NCBI GenBank assembly: GCA_035578155.1 | Contig: JAPWDM010000022.1 | Location: forward strand, 2,109,076 to 2,173,075 | DNA: 64,000 nt | Direction of reading: 5' to 3' | Source of the DNA: Brachynemurus nebulosus | Taxonomy: Eukaryota; Arthropoda; Insecta; Neuroptera; Myrmeleontidae | Shown: positions 12,683 through 24,524 of the stretch, one piece after another | Layout: each line of letters begins with the position of its first letter | Numbering within the stretch: position 1 is the stretch's first letter | Notes under the pieces: model-generated | What the model was told of the DNA's origin: nothing | Database searches by the model: none | Seen by the model: the letters and a program-made list of their open reading frames with translations, nothing else | Made by a program: the position numbers and the translations under genes

Positions 12683-12852
12683 TCGCTAAGGTGTTCTACC
12701 TGAACTAACTATTCTGCATTCAAAATTAATGACTCATTATTCAATAGAATACCAAAGTAGATATTAAGTTCCTTAAGTTCCTCTATGGTAAAAGTAATGT
12801 AATAGGTATACGTAATACTACGTAAGTATTTGGAGAGTGTTTTTCTCTAAAC

Positions 12853-13417
12853 CAGTGTTTTTCAACCTTTTTCATGACGCGAGTGAAAAAGGTATTATTA
12901 TCTTTTATACTTTTTATGTTATAAATATCGAATTCGTTCATCATTATTGGTTATTTTCATACTTAAGTATCGATTAAATACGTAATTAAGGACTTGAAAC
13001 AAGCATATATTTTTATCGACATCGAAGTGGACGATTTATAGTAGCTTCTGAACGCGCACGTGACGTAAAAAGTGACACGCGCACGCGCGACGATTGTCAC
13101 CGTTTAACACTTCCGAGCGTAATCCATTTGAATTCTTTGAATTGTCAACTCGCGTTAGTGTTTAAATTTATTGAATTGTCTTGTTTTTTGTTTAGTAGTT
13201 GGTCACTGTCTTTTATTATCTATTGAAAATGGATGAGTTTCCGGAAGGACATGCACAACTGTCAACTTCAAGTTCCAATGAGAGTAATAAAACAAAACCA
13301 AAGAAAAAGTGTGTATATGACGACAATTATTTAAAATTCGGATTTACTGTTATTGAAAATAAGCCGCAATGTTCAAACTTTATCACGCGAAAGTATGAAA
13401 CTATCACATTAATGTAA
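12853..13417 (+). mobile_element. 5' fragment of a hAT (ZBED5-like) transposon
   Basis: The left end CAGTGTTTTTCAACCTTTTT is a Charlie-type hAT terminus. A GC-richer leader with CACGTGACG-type motifs leads to a transposase start at 13229. No matching right terminus was found downstream, so only the 5' end survives in this window. Confidence 0.6.
13229..13417 (+). pseudogene. N-terminal fragment of hAT/ZBED5-like transposase
   Basis: The 62-codon frame from ATG 13229 has a Ser/Asn/Lys-rich lead and then KKKCVYDDNYLKFGFT followed by a PQC triplet. This is the conserved start of the BED-finger region in ZBED5 / GTF2IRD2-type domesticated and active hAT proteins (K-Y-D-x-x-Y-L-K-F-G-F-T, then PQC-x-x-C). 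After PQC the next cysteine and the downstream finger are lost; the frame drifts and stops. Earlier starts in the same frame (13199) are not ATG and lie in the leader. The full protein is normally several hundred residues, so this is a broken remnant. Confidence 0.6.
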
Positions 13418-14545
13418 CCACTAATTAACCTTCTCTTTATTAAATATTATATATTGAACTATTGTGTTTTTATTTTTAGAGTAACTGGTATATAATGTAA
13501 CTGCTGTAACTGCTGGTATATAGTTTCATACTATATAAATTTATTAATAAACCAGTAGTTCCAAGACATAAGTGTAAAATATACTCGCTCAATTAATCCT
13601 TAAGGAAAACAATATTGCGTACAGTAAGCATCTGGCTGCGGAAATTTAAACTTGCTAATATCTGCAAAATTATATAAGTAATATCGGTGGAAAATTACTT
13701 TATTTATAAGCTTAAATAATGTTTTTAACCTAATTCCAAAATTTACTGCACCCTTGTAAGGCCCAAAGGATAAAATCGACTTGGGGATTAGGTTAAAAAT
13801 ATTATATAAATTCTTAAATTAATTATTAACCCAAAATTCAAATATTTTCCAGTTAATTTTTTATTAGAGAAATTTTTCATCCTGTCTGCTTTCGACAAGT
13901 CAGGTTTCTGAAAAGCAATTACTGAGCTCGGCTAAATGTTAATAAAATTGTTCTCAATGTTCAGGTCAACGAAGCTAGGCATAGGTACATCCCATTTTTC
14001 AATAAACTGATTCTCTTAGAATAATTTGTTCTTGTGTATGAAAATACAGGTAATTCGCACTTCTAACCACAACTGTAACTTTTTGAATTTCTTTATTCTT
14101 TCGAAAATGTTTGGTGGAGACTACATACAGTCTCTCAATTGATTGTTATCAATATTATCAGTTTGTGTAAATTAACAAAATTTATTAAAGTTTAATTTTT
14201 AAAACATAAATGATCTAATCAAATCAGTATTTCTCAAATTAGTTTTCAAAATAAAATTGTTATTAAGAGGTTATACTGTTTCTGGGAAGTGAATATGACA
14301 CTTAAAATCTTTATTCAGAAGCCCATTAAAAACGAATTTTAATGTAAAACTTTTGAAATTTATTTCAGTCGCATTCTTGGACAGAATATTTAATCCGCGA
14401 ACTTCAAATTTCAATTGTAGTGTCATACATAGTAGTATAACACATTATTCAAAAAATATTTGTGTCTATTTTATAATTTAGAACAGCTATTTTTAATTAC
14501 TAATTACATACATACATATTTGCTGATCTGCAAGTGAGTTTTTTT
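13418..14545. other. AT-rich non-coding stretch
   Basis: No ORF, splice-flanked exon or repeat pair was supported. Short local direct repeats such as CTGGTATATA near 13487-13517 are the only structure noticed. Confidence 0.5.
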
Positions 14546-14667
14546 TTAGCGAATTTTCAGAATGAAAATTCAGCTATTACCGTAGCTATTATAGTAAGAG
14601 CTAAGCCCGGGACTATGGCAGAAATTTGTTTTGGAGCCTCTAGAACCGGAAAATCTACTTCACTAAA

Positions 14668-14753
<86 letters not shown>

Positions 14754-14985
14754 TTATGTGTGTACGCGATAACTCTATGCAAACTGGATTCTCGATTTGC
14801 TAGGCTAAGTTCGTTAGCCAGACACATCGAATGCCCAGAAGTTGGTTTTTGGGCACTTTTGACAAAAAGTGTCCTAAGTGCTAAAAACATTAGAATTCAA
14901 AGGTTTTTTTTATACCATTGCGAAAAGCACACGAAATTTTATTAAAAAGGTCCTCTGAGCTATACCTGTTTGTCAGCTGGTTCTC
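14546..14985 (+). mobile_element. HINE copy 3, 3'-truncated
   Basis: Plus orientation: begins TTAGCGAATTTTCAG, carries the shared CCCGGGACTATGGCAGAAAT block, a (TA)n core (14671-14749), and the 3' half with GTTCGTTAGCCAGACACATC. The terminal AAATTCGCTATG-hairpin segment is absent, with similarity fading near 14985. Shares GGCTAAGTTCGTTAGCCAGA with copy 6 at 38721, so those two form a subfamily distinct from copies 1, 2 and 5. Confidence 0.75.
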
Positions 14986-15343
14986 CATAAAAATTAAAAA
15001 TAATTTACAAAATTTTGGGTTAAAGATTTTTTTGTCCTTGTCTAACATCAGTTTAACATACCCCATGTTATTAGTTTAATTACACGCATACCGTAAACTC
15101 TGTTTAGACTGCCCTTAATATATTTCAAAAATTTGATCAGATTGATGATAAAATACTAAAAAATAATGTCTAATAATTATAAGCAAATCATTATATTTAT
15201 GATATTTTATCAATTAAACTGTAATTTTTCTTTAATCGAATAAATCTTTTATATTATCCACCAGCATAAACGTGTCTTTATATATCTATAAACAAAGTAG
15301 AGGATTGTCAAATATCATTGTCATTTTGTTTTAATTAAAAACT
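14986..15343. other. AT-rich non-coding stretch
   Basis: Nothing supported beyond low-complexity AT-rich DNA. Confidence 0.5.
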
Positions 15344-15584
15344 ATGAGGCGTTCTAAAACGAAACTGGCCTAATTCATACAAAACGAGTTATTTAACGAA
15401 AAAAATAAAAAAGACGAGTTTTATCACAACTTACTGCTAAGGCCAGTTTTGCTATAACTATAATTTGAAACAAAACCCCTTTTTGATTAAATTGTAATAA
15501 GCAATACAAGCTGGAGAATCCATTTTCATCACTAACTCATTTTCGACCAGAACTGAAATAGATGACTTATTTGAAACGCCTCAT
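15344..15584. mobile_element. Short TIR element (MITE), 241 bp
   Basis: Ends are ATGAGGCGTTCTAAAA and, inverted at the right, ATGAGGCGTTTCAAAT. Inner inverted similarity (AACTGGCC at 15361 versus CCAGTTTTGC at 15454) suggests a fold. No clear target duplication was seen. Superfamily unassigned. Confidence 0.5.
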
Positions 15585-16677
15585 GTTATTTTTTTTTTTT
15601 TTTTTTTAGTTTGACATTTCAAATAATTTTCTTTTTTACCAATAATAAATTCAAAATGAATATTAATTTCTAACATAAAATTCTTGAATTATACGTATTT
15701 TATTTATGTATTTGACAATTCAATTGGATGTATTCATGCATACGAAATGTATAAAAATTTTAACATATTCTTTTTCATAATATATTTTTTTTGAAAATAA
15801 TTCTCCATTTTATACTCAAGTTCATAGCAATTACCGAAAATACACCAAAATTCTATAATTTCCACATATTTTGTCAATCATTTCAATTCGTGAACAGTAT
15901 AATTTAAAAATGGAAAGCAGATTTAGCTTAAAATAGTGCTAGCATACTGACACATTCTATTATCAAATTATTTAGTAAAATTACACAAGAAAACATGTTT
16001 TTATTATTTATTTATTTTTTTAAATACATTAATTAATTATTTTATGATTTCTGGTTATTTCTCTTCATAAGGCAAATATCTCCTTCATTTTTTTGCTTCG
16101 TAACTTTTCTTTCAGTTTGTAAATAAAACTTCCAGTTTAAAATCTGTACAATACAAAACAATTTTTACTTCTATTGAAGCAAAATCAAAATTACATTAAG
16201 TAAAAACTCATTTAATTTTAGTCTTCAATCGTAAATCAATTTAACTTTGTCTAAAAATTCCTTAATCGTTGTTCAATCTAGAAAAAAAAACATCAAATTT
16301 AACGAAAAAAGTTCATAAAATGTATATATGATTATGAATATAGATAAGTATCTACTTACTTGTTATTATATTATTATATTATATTTAGCCGGCGTTTAGC
16401 TTAAATTATAAAATAAATTAATAATAACAATAAAAATTAATAAAAATTGACAGCTTGCAAAATCAAATCAACAAGCATTATATATCTATTGTAGTACCTA
16501 TGTAATAAACAATGAAATTTGAATTTAAAACTAACTGCTATAATCAGAGAATAAATTCGAATTGTAATAATTATATTGGTGATGCAAAGTTTACGCGAGC
16601 GCTCCTGGTTTTTTAAATTAGAAGCTATATCTGTATATCGTTCTGTGTGTATATGGTATTATGGTGTATCAAGTAAG
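15585..16677. other. AT-rich non-coding stretch
   Basis: Begins with a T run (15590-15608). No gene or repeat pair was supported. Confidence 0.5.
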
Positions 16678-17004
16678 GCTGTCTACACAACCCTCTTACG
16701 ATTAGCCAACACAAAATTCAAAAAGTTAAAATTTTAACTTTTCTTCTATGTCAGTCGTTTGTGAATTGTTTGTGAATGTTTGTGACACTTTTAAATTTGT
16801 TTGAGACTCATTAGTTTATTAGTTATTAATTTGTTAATTATAAGCTTACGATTAGCCAACACTTTTTAAAAATTGATTGTAATATAGGCTTCCAGATACT
16901 CAATCGATCGGAAATTGTTTGTGAATTCTAAATATGTTCATAAAAACGTTTGTGACGGCGTAGTTTTTAAAAAAATTAGAAAATTCTGCTTAAATCTTAT
17001 AATC

Positions 17005-18381
17005 TAGGGATGGGCGATAGTAATCGATATTTCGACTATCGATGTTTTTTTGAAGAAACATCGATGTTTTTGGTCGATTTTTTTTTAAGTCGAAACATCG
17101 ATGGTCGATGGAATTTACTGAACCATCAACATCGTCGAGCCGAAAGTAAATTAAATTTTTGTTTCATTTCATTTTGTTTCAGTAAATTTTATTATTAAAA
17201 TCAATTATTTTAATTATTTAAATAAAGAATACAAAAATTTAAAATTTTGAATTATTGCGATTGTATGTATATTTTAACCTCATCACTACCGATGTGCAAT
17301 AGGTATGTTCCAACAAACACTCGAATTAATTCTTGTTTTAATGAGCATGCGCGTAGTTAATTTTACTGTTCCAACTATGAAGAATTGTAATTCTAGTTTA
17401 CAAAAAGCTTCAAATTCTGTGTTCCATCAAGTATTTAAATCTAATTCTGAACTTACCAGAACTGGTTTTTGAAATTCTTGCTACAGAGTAAGTTTTTCAA
17501 ATCCTAGACATGCGCATTAACGAATATTTTTTTTTAACCTTATAATTTAAAATTTTAAATAGTAAAAACTATTTCACAAAGAAATTTCAAATTTTTGATT
17601 TTACTTAGTTGCTTTAATATTTTTTTTTTTAATTAGCAGACAGACATATTAATTACTTCTTTTATAAATACTTATATTATTTTGGTAAGTAATAAGTAAA
17701 ATATAGAGAATTTTTCTTACTTTTTAAAAATTAACGTATTTTAAGGTACAATATGTATTAATTTTGTAATGGATATGTTTGTAAATATTCTTTTTAGTAT
17801 AGAAGGTATATAGAATACATACCTCAACTCTTTGGTAGACACATCTTTCGAAATCCCTAACACTAAACAATTAAACGTTCCTACATATTAAACGCCGAAC
17901 TAAAATTCTAAATTGGATTTGATTCGACCTTCAAATGACATCGAATTTAAAATACTGGATTCACTCGAATTGGAAATTCTAGTGTTTGTTGGAATATACC
18001 TAATATATTGTACATCAAATTTAGGTTTTGTTAACATGGTCTTTTAATTGAGAAATAATTAAAAATTTAATATCATTTAAAATTACAAAATTACGCTTAT
18101 TTAAAGACGTAAGATTAAAAATTTTAATTAAAATAAACGCTTGTTTAAATCTTTGTCCAGTATACTGGACAAAAGTATACTCATTGACGTAAAAAATTTC
18201 AAAAAATCAGTAGCGAAGAAATTACATATAACTTTTTCAAATTTTCGCGCTCGTTTTCAATATCGATGTCAAAAGTTGATGTTTCGATATATTTATAATA
18301 ACATCGATGGTTTGATGGCAAAAAAGTAAAAAAATTGATAGTCCAATGTCGATGTTTTTTTACCGACATCGCCCATCCTTA
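17005..18381. mobile_element. hAT-like element with TAGGGATGGGCGAT ends
   Basis: The left end TAGGGATGGGCGAT and the right end ATCGCCCATCCTTA are inverted with one mismatch. Subterminal DNA on both sides is packed with ATCGATGTTTTT-type motifs. I found no matching 8-bp flanks, so either the duplication has decayed or the ends are slightly misplaced. The open frame 17010-17198 simply reads through these motifs and is not a gene. A further TIR element lies at 17291-18016. Confidence 0.6.
17291..18016. mobile_element. TIR element nested in the hAT-like element
   Basis: GATGTGCAATAGGTATGTTC with CCAACAAACACTCGAATT at the left reappears inverted at the right (AATTCTAGTGTTTGTTGG, then ATTGTACATC after a 4-base insertion). 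TIR length is about 40 bp. It is 726 bp and non-coding. Innermost layer of the nest at 16678-19153. Confidence 0.6.
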
Positions 18382-19153
18382 GGAGTATATTCCTAACATA
18401 ATAAAGAATAAACGTCTTGTATTTTCTTGCTGTAGATTACTTATGGTTACACTAGAGGGCATTGATGTGTAGGAAAAGTTATATTTATTTTTTTTTTCAT
18501 TTTCTTTTGGAAAAAAAATTCACAAACGTTTTTATGAACATATTTAGAATTCACAAACAATTTTCGATCGATTGAGTACCTGGAAGACTTTATTATAAAT
18601 CAATTTTTAAAAAGTGTTGGCTAATCGTAAGCTTATAATTAACAAATTAATAACTAATAAACTAATTAGTCACAAACAAATTTAAGAGTGTCACAAACAT
18701 TCATAAACGATTCACAAACGATTGGCATAGAGAAAAAGTTAAAATTTTAACTTTTTGAATTTTGTGTTCGCTAATCGTAAGAGGCTGTCTACACAATCAA
18801 TGAAATAAAGAATAAGAAATAAGATTTAAGAAATAAGGAATAAGAAATAAGGAGTATGCCATCTAGTGACGTTGAATGGAACTTTAACGTAACTGCTCAT
18901 AGGTATATGTATTTAGGTATTTTTGTACTTCAAAATTCATGAAAAAATAACGTTCGTGATGACTTTTATGTCACTCAAGTGAAAAAAATCACGAATTATG
19001 ACGTACAAAAGTACCTACATATTTATATCTATGAGCAGTTACGTTAAAGTTCCAATCAACGTCACTAGATGGCATACTCCTTATTCCTACTCCTTATTTC
19101 TTAAATCTTATTTCTTATTTCTTATTCCTTATTTAATTGATTGTGTAGACAGC

Positions 19154-19596
19154 TTAAATATTTTGGATACGTTTAAAATGCATTTATAGTCCAGTAGCAC
19201 TAATTTTAAGCTCTATCTCACTCACTAAACATTAATTTTAGAATAGATGTAAAAATTTTTTAAAAAGAGATTCTTGTAGGGATTGCCGAAGAGAACATTT
19301 GTGCAAAATATTAACTCCCGGAAATGTTTTTTTTTTATATTGTTTAAACAATATTGAAAATTCATGAAGAGCGTTTTTTTACCTTTCACCGCTTACGTAG
19401 CCAAAAGGTGATAGATACAATAAAAAGTATTAAGACCTTTTTTGTAGAGAATCGAATTCTCTACAAAAAAGTCCGGAAAACATCTGTCTATCTTGAACAG
19501 GTGAAAAAATACAGCGCTCCAAACGCGCACTCAAAAATTCACTTTTTCCAACGTTCCGGCAAGATGTGTCGTCAGAAGGGCCTTTGTTTCCCAATA
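19154..19596. other. Non-coding stretch, perhaps decayed HINE sequence
   Basis: 19354-19596 has an open plus frame that continues into the HINE-like 3' half but no protein motif. A 12-bp inverted repeat TTGTAGAGAATC/GATTCTCTACAA-like occurs at 19441-19470. Probably a diverged part of the neighbouring HINE copy. Confidence 0.4.
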
Positions 19597-19853
19597 GTCC
19601 CAAAAGTCCAAAAAGCGTGGATGAGTCCATCAGCCAGATACGTTCGATCTTTAGAAGCGAAATTTTTGGCCATTTTTAGTGGCTTTTTGCAAAATTTAAA
19701 TTTTTAAAAAATTAACCACTCAACCGATTTTAAAAATATTTTCACGGTTAGATAGCTAAACTATTGTAGATAGATACAGGTTGTTATATGAAATCCGTCA
19801 GTGTCCAATCTCTGAAAATTCGCTATGTTATGCAGGTGCTGCGACAGGGGTAT
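19597..19853 (+). mobile_element. HINE copy 4, diverged 3' half
   Basis: AAAGTCCAAAAAGCGTGGATGAG with TCAGCCAGATACGTTCGATC aligns to the 3' half of copy 5. It ends AAAATTCGCTATGTTATGCA followed by the hairpin GCAG-GTG-CTGC and GACAGGGGTATT. The stem is unchanged while the loop differs from other copies. The 5' half and (TA)n core are not recognisable. Confidence 0.65.
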
Positions 19854-20773
19854 TTTTATCTTAGGATACAACTCATACCTTCTGTTGGCTACTCAATGCC
19901 ACTGAAAACAAACTTAAGTGATCTCTTTCATTAGAATTCTGATCGTTGGTGTTGGGCCATTTGTTAATATCGGTATGTTATACTGAAATAATGACTCCGC
20001 TAATTTAACACTTTCCCTTTTCTTTCCTTCAAAATTTTTTAAAATATATTAATAATTAATTTCTTATAAAATTTCTTGTCACTTCTTTTAAATTAATTAT
20101 TCAGTATCATTTCCTTATTTTATATTTTTCATAATGTCTTATTATTTTTTTCCTGCTATACTTTATCTTACGACAAACCTTTAAAGTTTGTAAAACGAGA
20201 ACTAATCTCCTCAAAAATAAATTTAATCAGCTTATTTTCCATCATAAAAATATGTTAATATTGTAAAATCTGACAAATGCAAAATTCAATAAATAAAGGG
20301 CGGAGTGAAAATACTAGATCAAGAATAAATTATAAAATTTGCCAAAGAAAAATTTTGTGAAGATTATCTTATCACCTATTTATTCAATTTTTTTTTTCTC
20401 ATCCGCTGAAAAGTTGACTCAAAGAAAGTTATCTCATTAATATTTTCTCTAATGCATTGTTCTTTTCGTTACAGTACTCTGTTCATTTATGTATAAAAAA
20501 ATATTTGTTTTGAACGTTTCCTTTGATGTGGCATCAATTTCGATTAAAAATTTATTTGAGTTCAATTTATATAAGAATATAATTTATAATTTTTACTATT
20601 AACGTGGTTGACACACTGGAGCATTCTAAAGATTAATGGATAATTTCTGAATATTTTAGTTTTAGTATTTTAGACACTGAATATCAATTATATCGATTCT
20701 GGCATATAGTATGTAAGATAAAAATTTTTGGAAACCCATACTTAATAGAATAAATCAATATCATCAGTTAAAG

Positions 20774-20779
<6 letters not shown>
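19854..20779. other. AT-rich non-coding stretch
   Basis: No gene or repeat pair could be supported. Confidence 0.5.

Positions 20780-20868
<89 letters not shown>
20780..20868. repeat. (TA)n microsatellite
   Basis: Pure TA run of about 89 bp, not inside any recognised HINE copy. Confidence 0.9.
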
Positions 20869-20872
<4 letters not shown>

Positions 20873-21566
20873 GTTTAAGAAAACTTATTTTAGAGAATTT
20901 AACTCTTTAGTAACATTCAAAGATGTGATAAAATATTTTAATAAGTAATTTAATTTGTAAAACTAGGGTATATATCGAAATTTACATTAAGCATACTAAA
21001 TATAAGTTGTACGACCATTTTCAATGTGAATGCACTTTTTAAATTACAAAATCAGCTTTTGTAACCTCGTGTTGTAACTTCGTGTCTTTTAATTGAGTAA
21101 ATACTTACAGACTAGAAGATAACTTGCACATAAATATGACGATAAAGTTGTTTCCAGGTTCCAGTGTTGACAGAAGAATCAAATTATTATAAAATTATAT
21201 ATAATTATAATTTGCTAGTGCCTGTGTAGCTTGTACCTAATTCATAGAAATGTCATTTTGTTTTTAAAACCAAACAATTCGCGCGTATACGCAGTGAATT
21301 TCCCTTTTCTTGGTTGATTACTGGAACAGACCTCATATCACAATTTAAAGCGTCCGCTATAGTATCGTAGTGCCATCTATTAGCACATGGGGTAATGCTG
21401 TGTATATCTTCTCTACACATTTTTTATTAACTTATTATCGTTCAGCATATATAAGCAAGTTTGGTTTGTGTTCCGAAAATTTAACTGTCAAAATTGTCCA
21501 ATAATACTGCTTGCAGTATTTTGTCGCAGTTTTCTTATGTTAATATCGTGTAGAAACATATTAGGT
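20869..21566. other. Non-coding stretch
   Basis: 21280-21480 is somewhat richer in GC (ATGCCATCTATTAGCACATG-like words) but has no ORF or splice-flanked exon that I can support. Confidence 0.4.
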
Positions 21567-22064
21567 TAGCAACTTACCCTTAAAAAGTTGCTTAGAAATT
21601 TAAAAAGTGACCACGAGCGTTCTAATGGCTGGTTTTGTTTCTAATTGATGCAGAATTTAAAATAAAATCTAAAATACAAATACTATTTTTTGATTAAACC
21701 ACGGCTTCAATGCTAAAAATTGATAAAAGTAAATAATTTAACAAGTATTCTTATAAATGTTTGATTTTAATTTACTCATTCTAAAATATCCTATTTTTCA
21801 ATAGTTTTTCCTCTCTCTAAAAAAATGTTATAATTTTTTTTTATATATCAGTTGTGCTTAGAGAATACTACAAATACAAAATTTATACATGTATCGTACC
21901 TATTACTTTCATTAATTTCAACTTTTCACAGTGACGCCGGCATTTGGTAAAAAAATAGTATTGGAATTTTTTATTCCTTTTTAAATTTTGAATCGATTAA
22001 AAGAAAAATCAGCTACTAGAACGCTCGTGGTCGCTTTTTGTTTAAAATTAGGGTTAAGTTGCTA
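21567..22064. mobile_element. TIR element, 498 bp
   Basis: Ends TAGCAACTTACCCTTAA and, inverted at the right, TAGCAACTTAACCCTAA; the similarity continues inward through GTGACCACGAGCGTTCTA over about 70 bp. No target duplication could be fixed. No ORF. Confidence 0.6.
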
Positions 22065-23340
22065 CTCTATATTGTAAGCATTACTTTCCGTCAGAAGGGA
22101 GTGCATTGAAATTTTTAGTTTTTAATATCTTGAGTATTAATTGTTTTGGTGTCACTGGATCATGGAGTGTCACAATATTGATTTCCTATGGTCGATCTAT
22201 TGCAATATCGGAAAAAAGTTTCCCTTAATTATCATTTTACGTAACAAATTGACTTGTCTCGTCGCGTTGCTGAAAGATATCGCACTTGGCTGGCATTATG
22301 AACTTCGGCATTATTTTGTGTTACTTTACCGATGAGAAAACCTCTCTCGAATATATAGTTCATCTGACTGGATATGTTGCTTTTTTTGTAAGTAGCGTTT
22401 TGGTTGTAATGATTGTATTTTCCATATTGGTAATTTTATGGGTCCTTTTCAGAAAAGGAAATCTTTTTACCTCGTATTTTTACTTTCTTTTTTGTCTGCG
22501 TTTTCTACTTTTCCTGTTTCGAAAGGACACTTACATTACCATCATTATTTTTCCATCCGAACTTTGTTCTCGTTTGTACTTCAATTTTGGAATTCACATT
22601 TGGATTTTATCTGGAACTCGAATTTGGATCCTGATGTAAGCCCATTTATTTGGAACCTGCTGCTGTTTACTAGAATTTGAACAGCCTTCCGCTTATCGTT
22701 TGGATTATTTTACCGTGAAGTACATGTGGAGTACCGAACTGTATTTTACCGTATACTGAAGTCTACAAGTCACAACCGGTCGAACCAGCATGTGTACAGA
22801 ATCTCGAAGCCCCATCAACATTATTTAATAAATTTAACGTATCCTAAATTTGTTTGATTGGAGGTAAAAATTTTACAATACTCATTTTTTTTTCTGAACA
22901 TTTACCGATTTATTAATACTAAAGTGCTTATGTGAAACTTTTAACCCTGAACATTACGAGACCATTGTATCTTATAAAAATTTACCATTTTTTTATTGAT
23001 TTGCAAAGAACACTGCAAAAGTTAAGGACCGTTACATAATTTAACGCTAATACTTGTGATATTTTAAATTTGGGAAGTTTAACAAAGTATTTTCGATGAA
23101 GTTTAAGCATTGCCATTAATAAAACAGTACCGTTAGTATAAACTTACAGACGTACATTTTATTTGTAAAATTTAAGGGATCTTGAATAAACCTAGTGAAT
23201 AAAATTGAGCATTTCTTACTACAAATTGTTACCCCTTTCCTTGCGAATACTTTCAGGAACTGGTTTTACCAATTTTGCACTTTGGCATACAACTTGCGCA
23301 ATAAAGAATGCATGGCGCTCATTTATCGCTATCGTACTGA
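22065..23340. other. Unresolved GC-richer block
   Basis: This block is less AT-rich than its surroundings. A frame from ATG 22298 reads a short hydrophobic peptide and meets a good splice-donor match (GTAAGTAG at about 22390). Several overlapping frames to 22680 stay open but show no domain. An AATAAA lies at 22826. It could be a decayed gene, a non-coding transcript or the interior of an unrecognised transposon; I cannot choose. Confidence 0.3.
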
Positions 23341-23416
23341 GTAAAACCAAAGAAGCCCCTCGTATGCTCTACCCCTGAAGCTGAAGTCGCGTTGCCGTAC
23401 TGCAGACGATTTTACG

Positions 23417-23419
<3 letters not shown>

Positions 23420-23508
<89 letters not shown>
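23420..23508. repeat. (TA)n microsatellite
   Basis: Pure TA run of about 88 bp preceded by a GC-rich 100 bp and followed by GGGTGGTTCAACC. Confidence 0.9.
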
Positions 23509-23512
<4 letters not shown>

Positions 23513-23781
23513 GGTTCAACCAACTAAGAACATTTAAATTTTAACACATGGAAAAATTGTTATGACCAAGGAATGCTTTATTTTAGTATTATTAAATATT
23601 TAGCAAAAAATAATATCGTGTCAAAATAATGTTTACAAGTAATTAAAAGACAATAGTAGTTAATTTATTGAAGTAACTATAAATAAATCTTAATCTAAAA
23701 TTGAAATATTTATTAACTTATTAAATTATTAAATCTTATTATCTTATTATTAAACTATTATTAAATCTTAATATAATATTG

Positions 23782-23785
<4 letters not shown>

Positions 23786-23863
<78 letters not shown>
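23786..23863. repeat. (TA)n microsatellite at LINE 5' junction
   Basis: Pure TA run. The LINE coding frame begins directly after it with no untranslated leader, so the LINE is 5'-truncated at this microsatellite. Confidence 0.9.
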
Positions 23864-23868
<5 letters not shown>

Positions 23869-23882
23869 TAAAGCAAATTAAC

Positions 23883-24458
23883 TTAAATAAAGGGTCAAAT
23901 GTACCTACATATGCATCTCAGTTGAAATCAGCTTCTAAAAGTAAGTCAATTAAAAGCAGTACAACCTCTAATGATACCGGTATAAATAAAACTGACAAAG
24001 CAGTCACTGAAGCGCCTAAGCCAAGTACTGCAGCATGTTCTAACGTTCTGGAAAATGTTATTCAACAAGATGAGAATACTGTAAGTAAAAATGTTGTAGA
24101 AACTGACGAAGGCAACTTCCAGGCTGTGAACTACAAAAAGAAAAAAATAAGTGCAATTAAAGGAGTTGGCCCGAAGGACGACAATCTTCAGTTCGCAGAA
24201 AGCAAATTATGGATTTATGTTGGTCGGTGCCATAAACTTACGAAGGTGGAAAATATAACTAACTTCCTTAAAGGAAAATACCCAGACCATGACTTCACTG
24301 TTGAGGATCTGCAAAGTCGAGGTATACATAAAAGTTTTCGAGTGGGGGCTAGCTCTGATTTAGCTAGTAAAATCTATGATGAAAAGAACTGGCCGATGGG
24401 TGCTCTAGTAAAAAGATTTCTTTTTCCAAGAAAAGCCGCCAACTTTGGAAACTATTGA
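23883..24458 (+). pseudogene. LINE ORF1 (gag-like) fragment
   Basis: The frame is open from the left microsatellite to TGA at 24458; no ATG lies at its beginning, so the true N-terminus is lost. It has a Ser/Lys/Thr-rich low-complexity part followed by a conserved C-terminal domain with KLWIYVGRC, a middle motif FTVEDLQSRG and the ending WPMGALVKRF-FPR. This W-P-G-x-x-V-K-R-F pattern is common at the end of insect LINE ORF1 proteins, which bind RNA and package the element. About 190 residues remain. The protein has no in-frame stop, so the element may be fairly young. Confidence 0.65.
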
Positions 24459-24524
24459 CAATACACTAAAATTAAATAAATCTACTGTACATTTGAAAAT
24501 ATACCACCAAAATACTTAATGTTT

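Larger units (their letters stand above)
16693..18783. mobile_element. Long-TIR element flanked by a 13-bp direct repeat
   Basis: Arms of roughly 265 bp (16693-16955 and 18521-18783) are inverted copies beginning CTCTTACGATTAGCCAACAC, with the left outer end two bases from its flank. GCTGTCTACACAA flanks both sides (16678-16690, 18784-18796). Long TIRs and a flank duplication of about 9 bp or more would suit a Mutator-like or foldback element, but no transposase is present and the exact duplication length is ambiguous. Its middle is occupied by a hAT-like element. Confidence 0.6.
16678..19153. mobile_element. Near-perfect palindromic MITE, split by a nested element
   Basis: The intact portion 18784-19153 is a 370-bp palindrome: GCTGTCTACACAATCAAT at the left and its complement ending at 19153, with arms carrying AATAAGAAATAAGATTTAAG and the block CATCTAGTGACGTTGA, centred near 18970. 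The first 13 bases (GCTGTCTACACAA) also occur at 16678-16690, directly left of the long-TIR element 16693-18783, so that element appears to have landed inside this palindrome close to its left end. Confidence 0.65.

Noticed and set aside
22286..22639. 117-codon hydrophobic ORF as a membrane protein gene
   Set aside because: Several overlapping frames are equally open, no family motif was recognised, and T-rich DNA yields hydrophobic peptides by chance. Kept only as an unresolved block.
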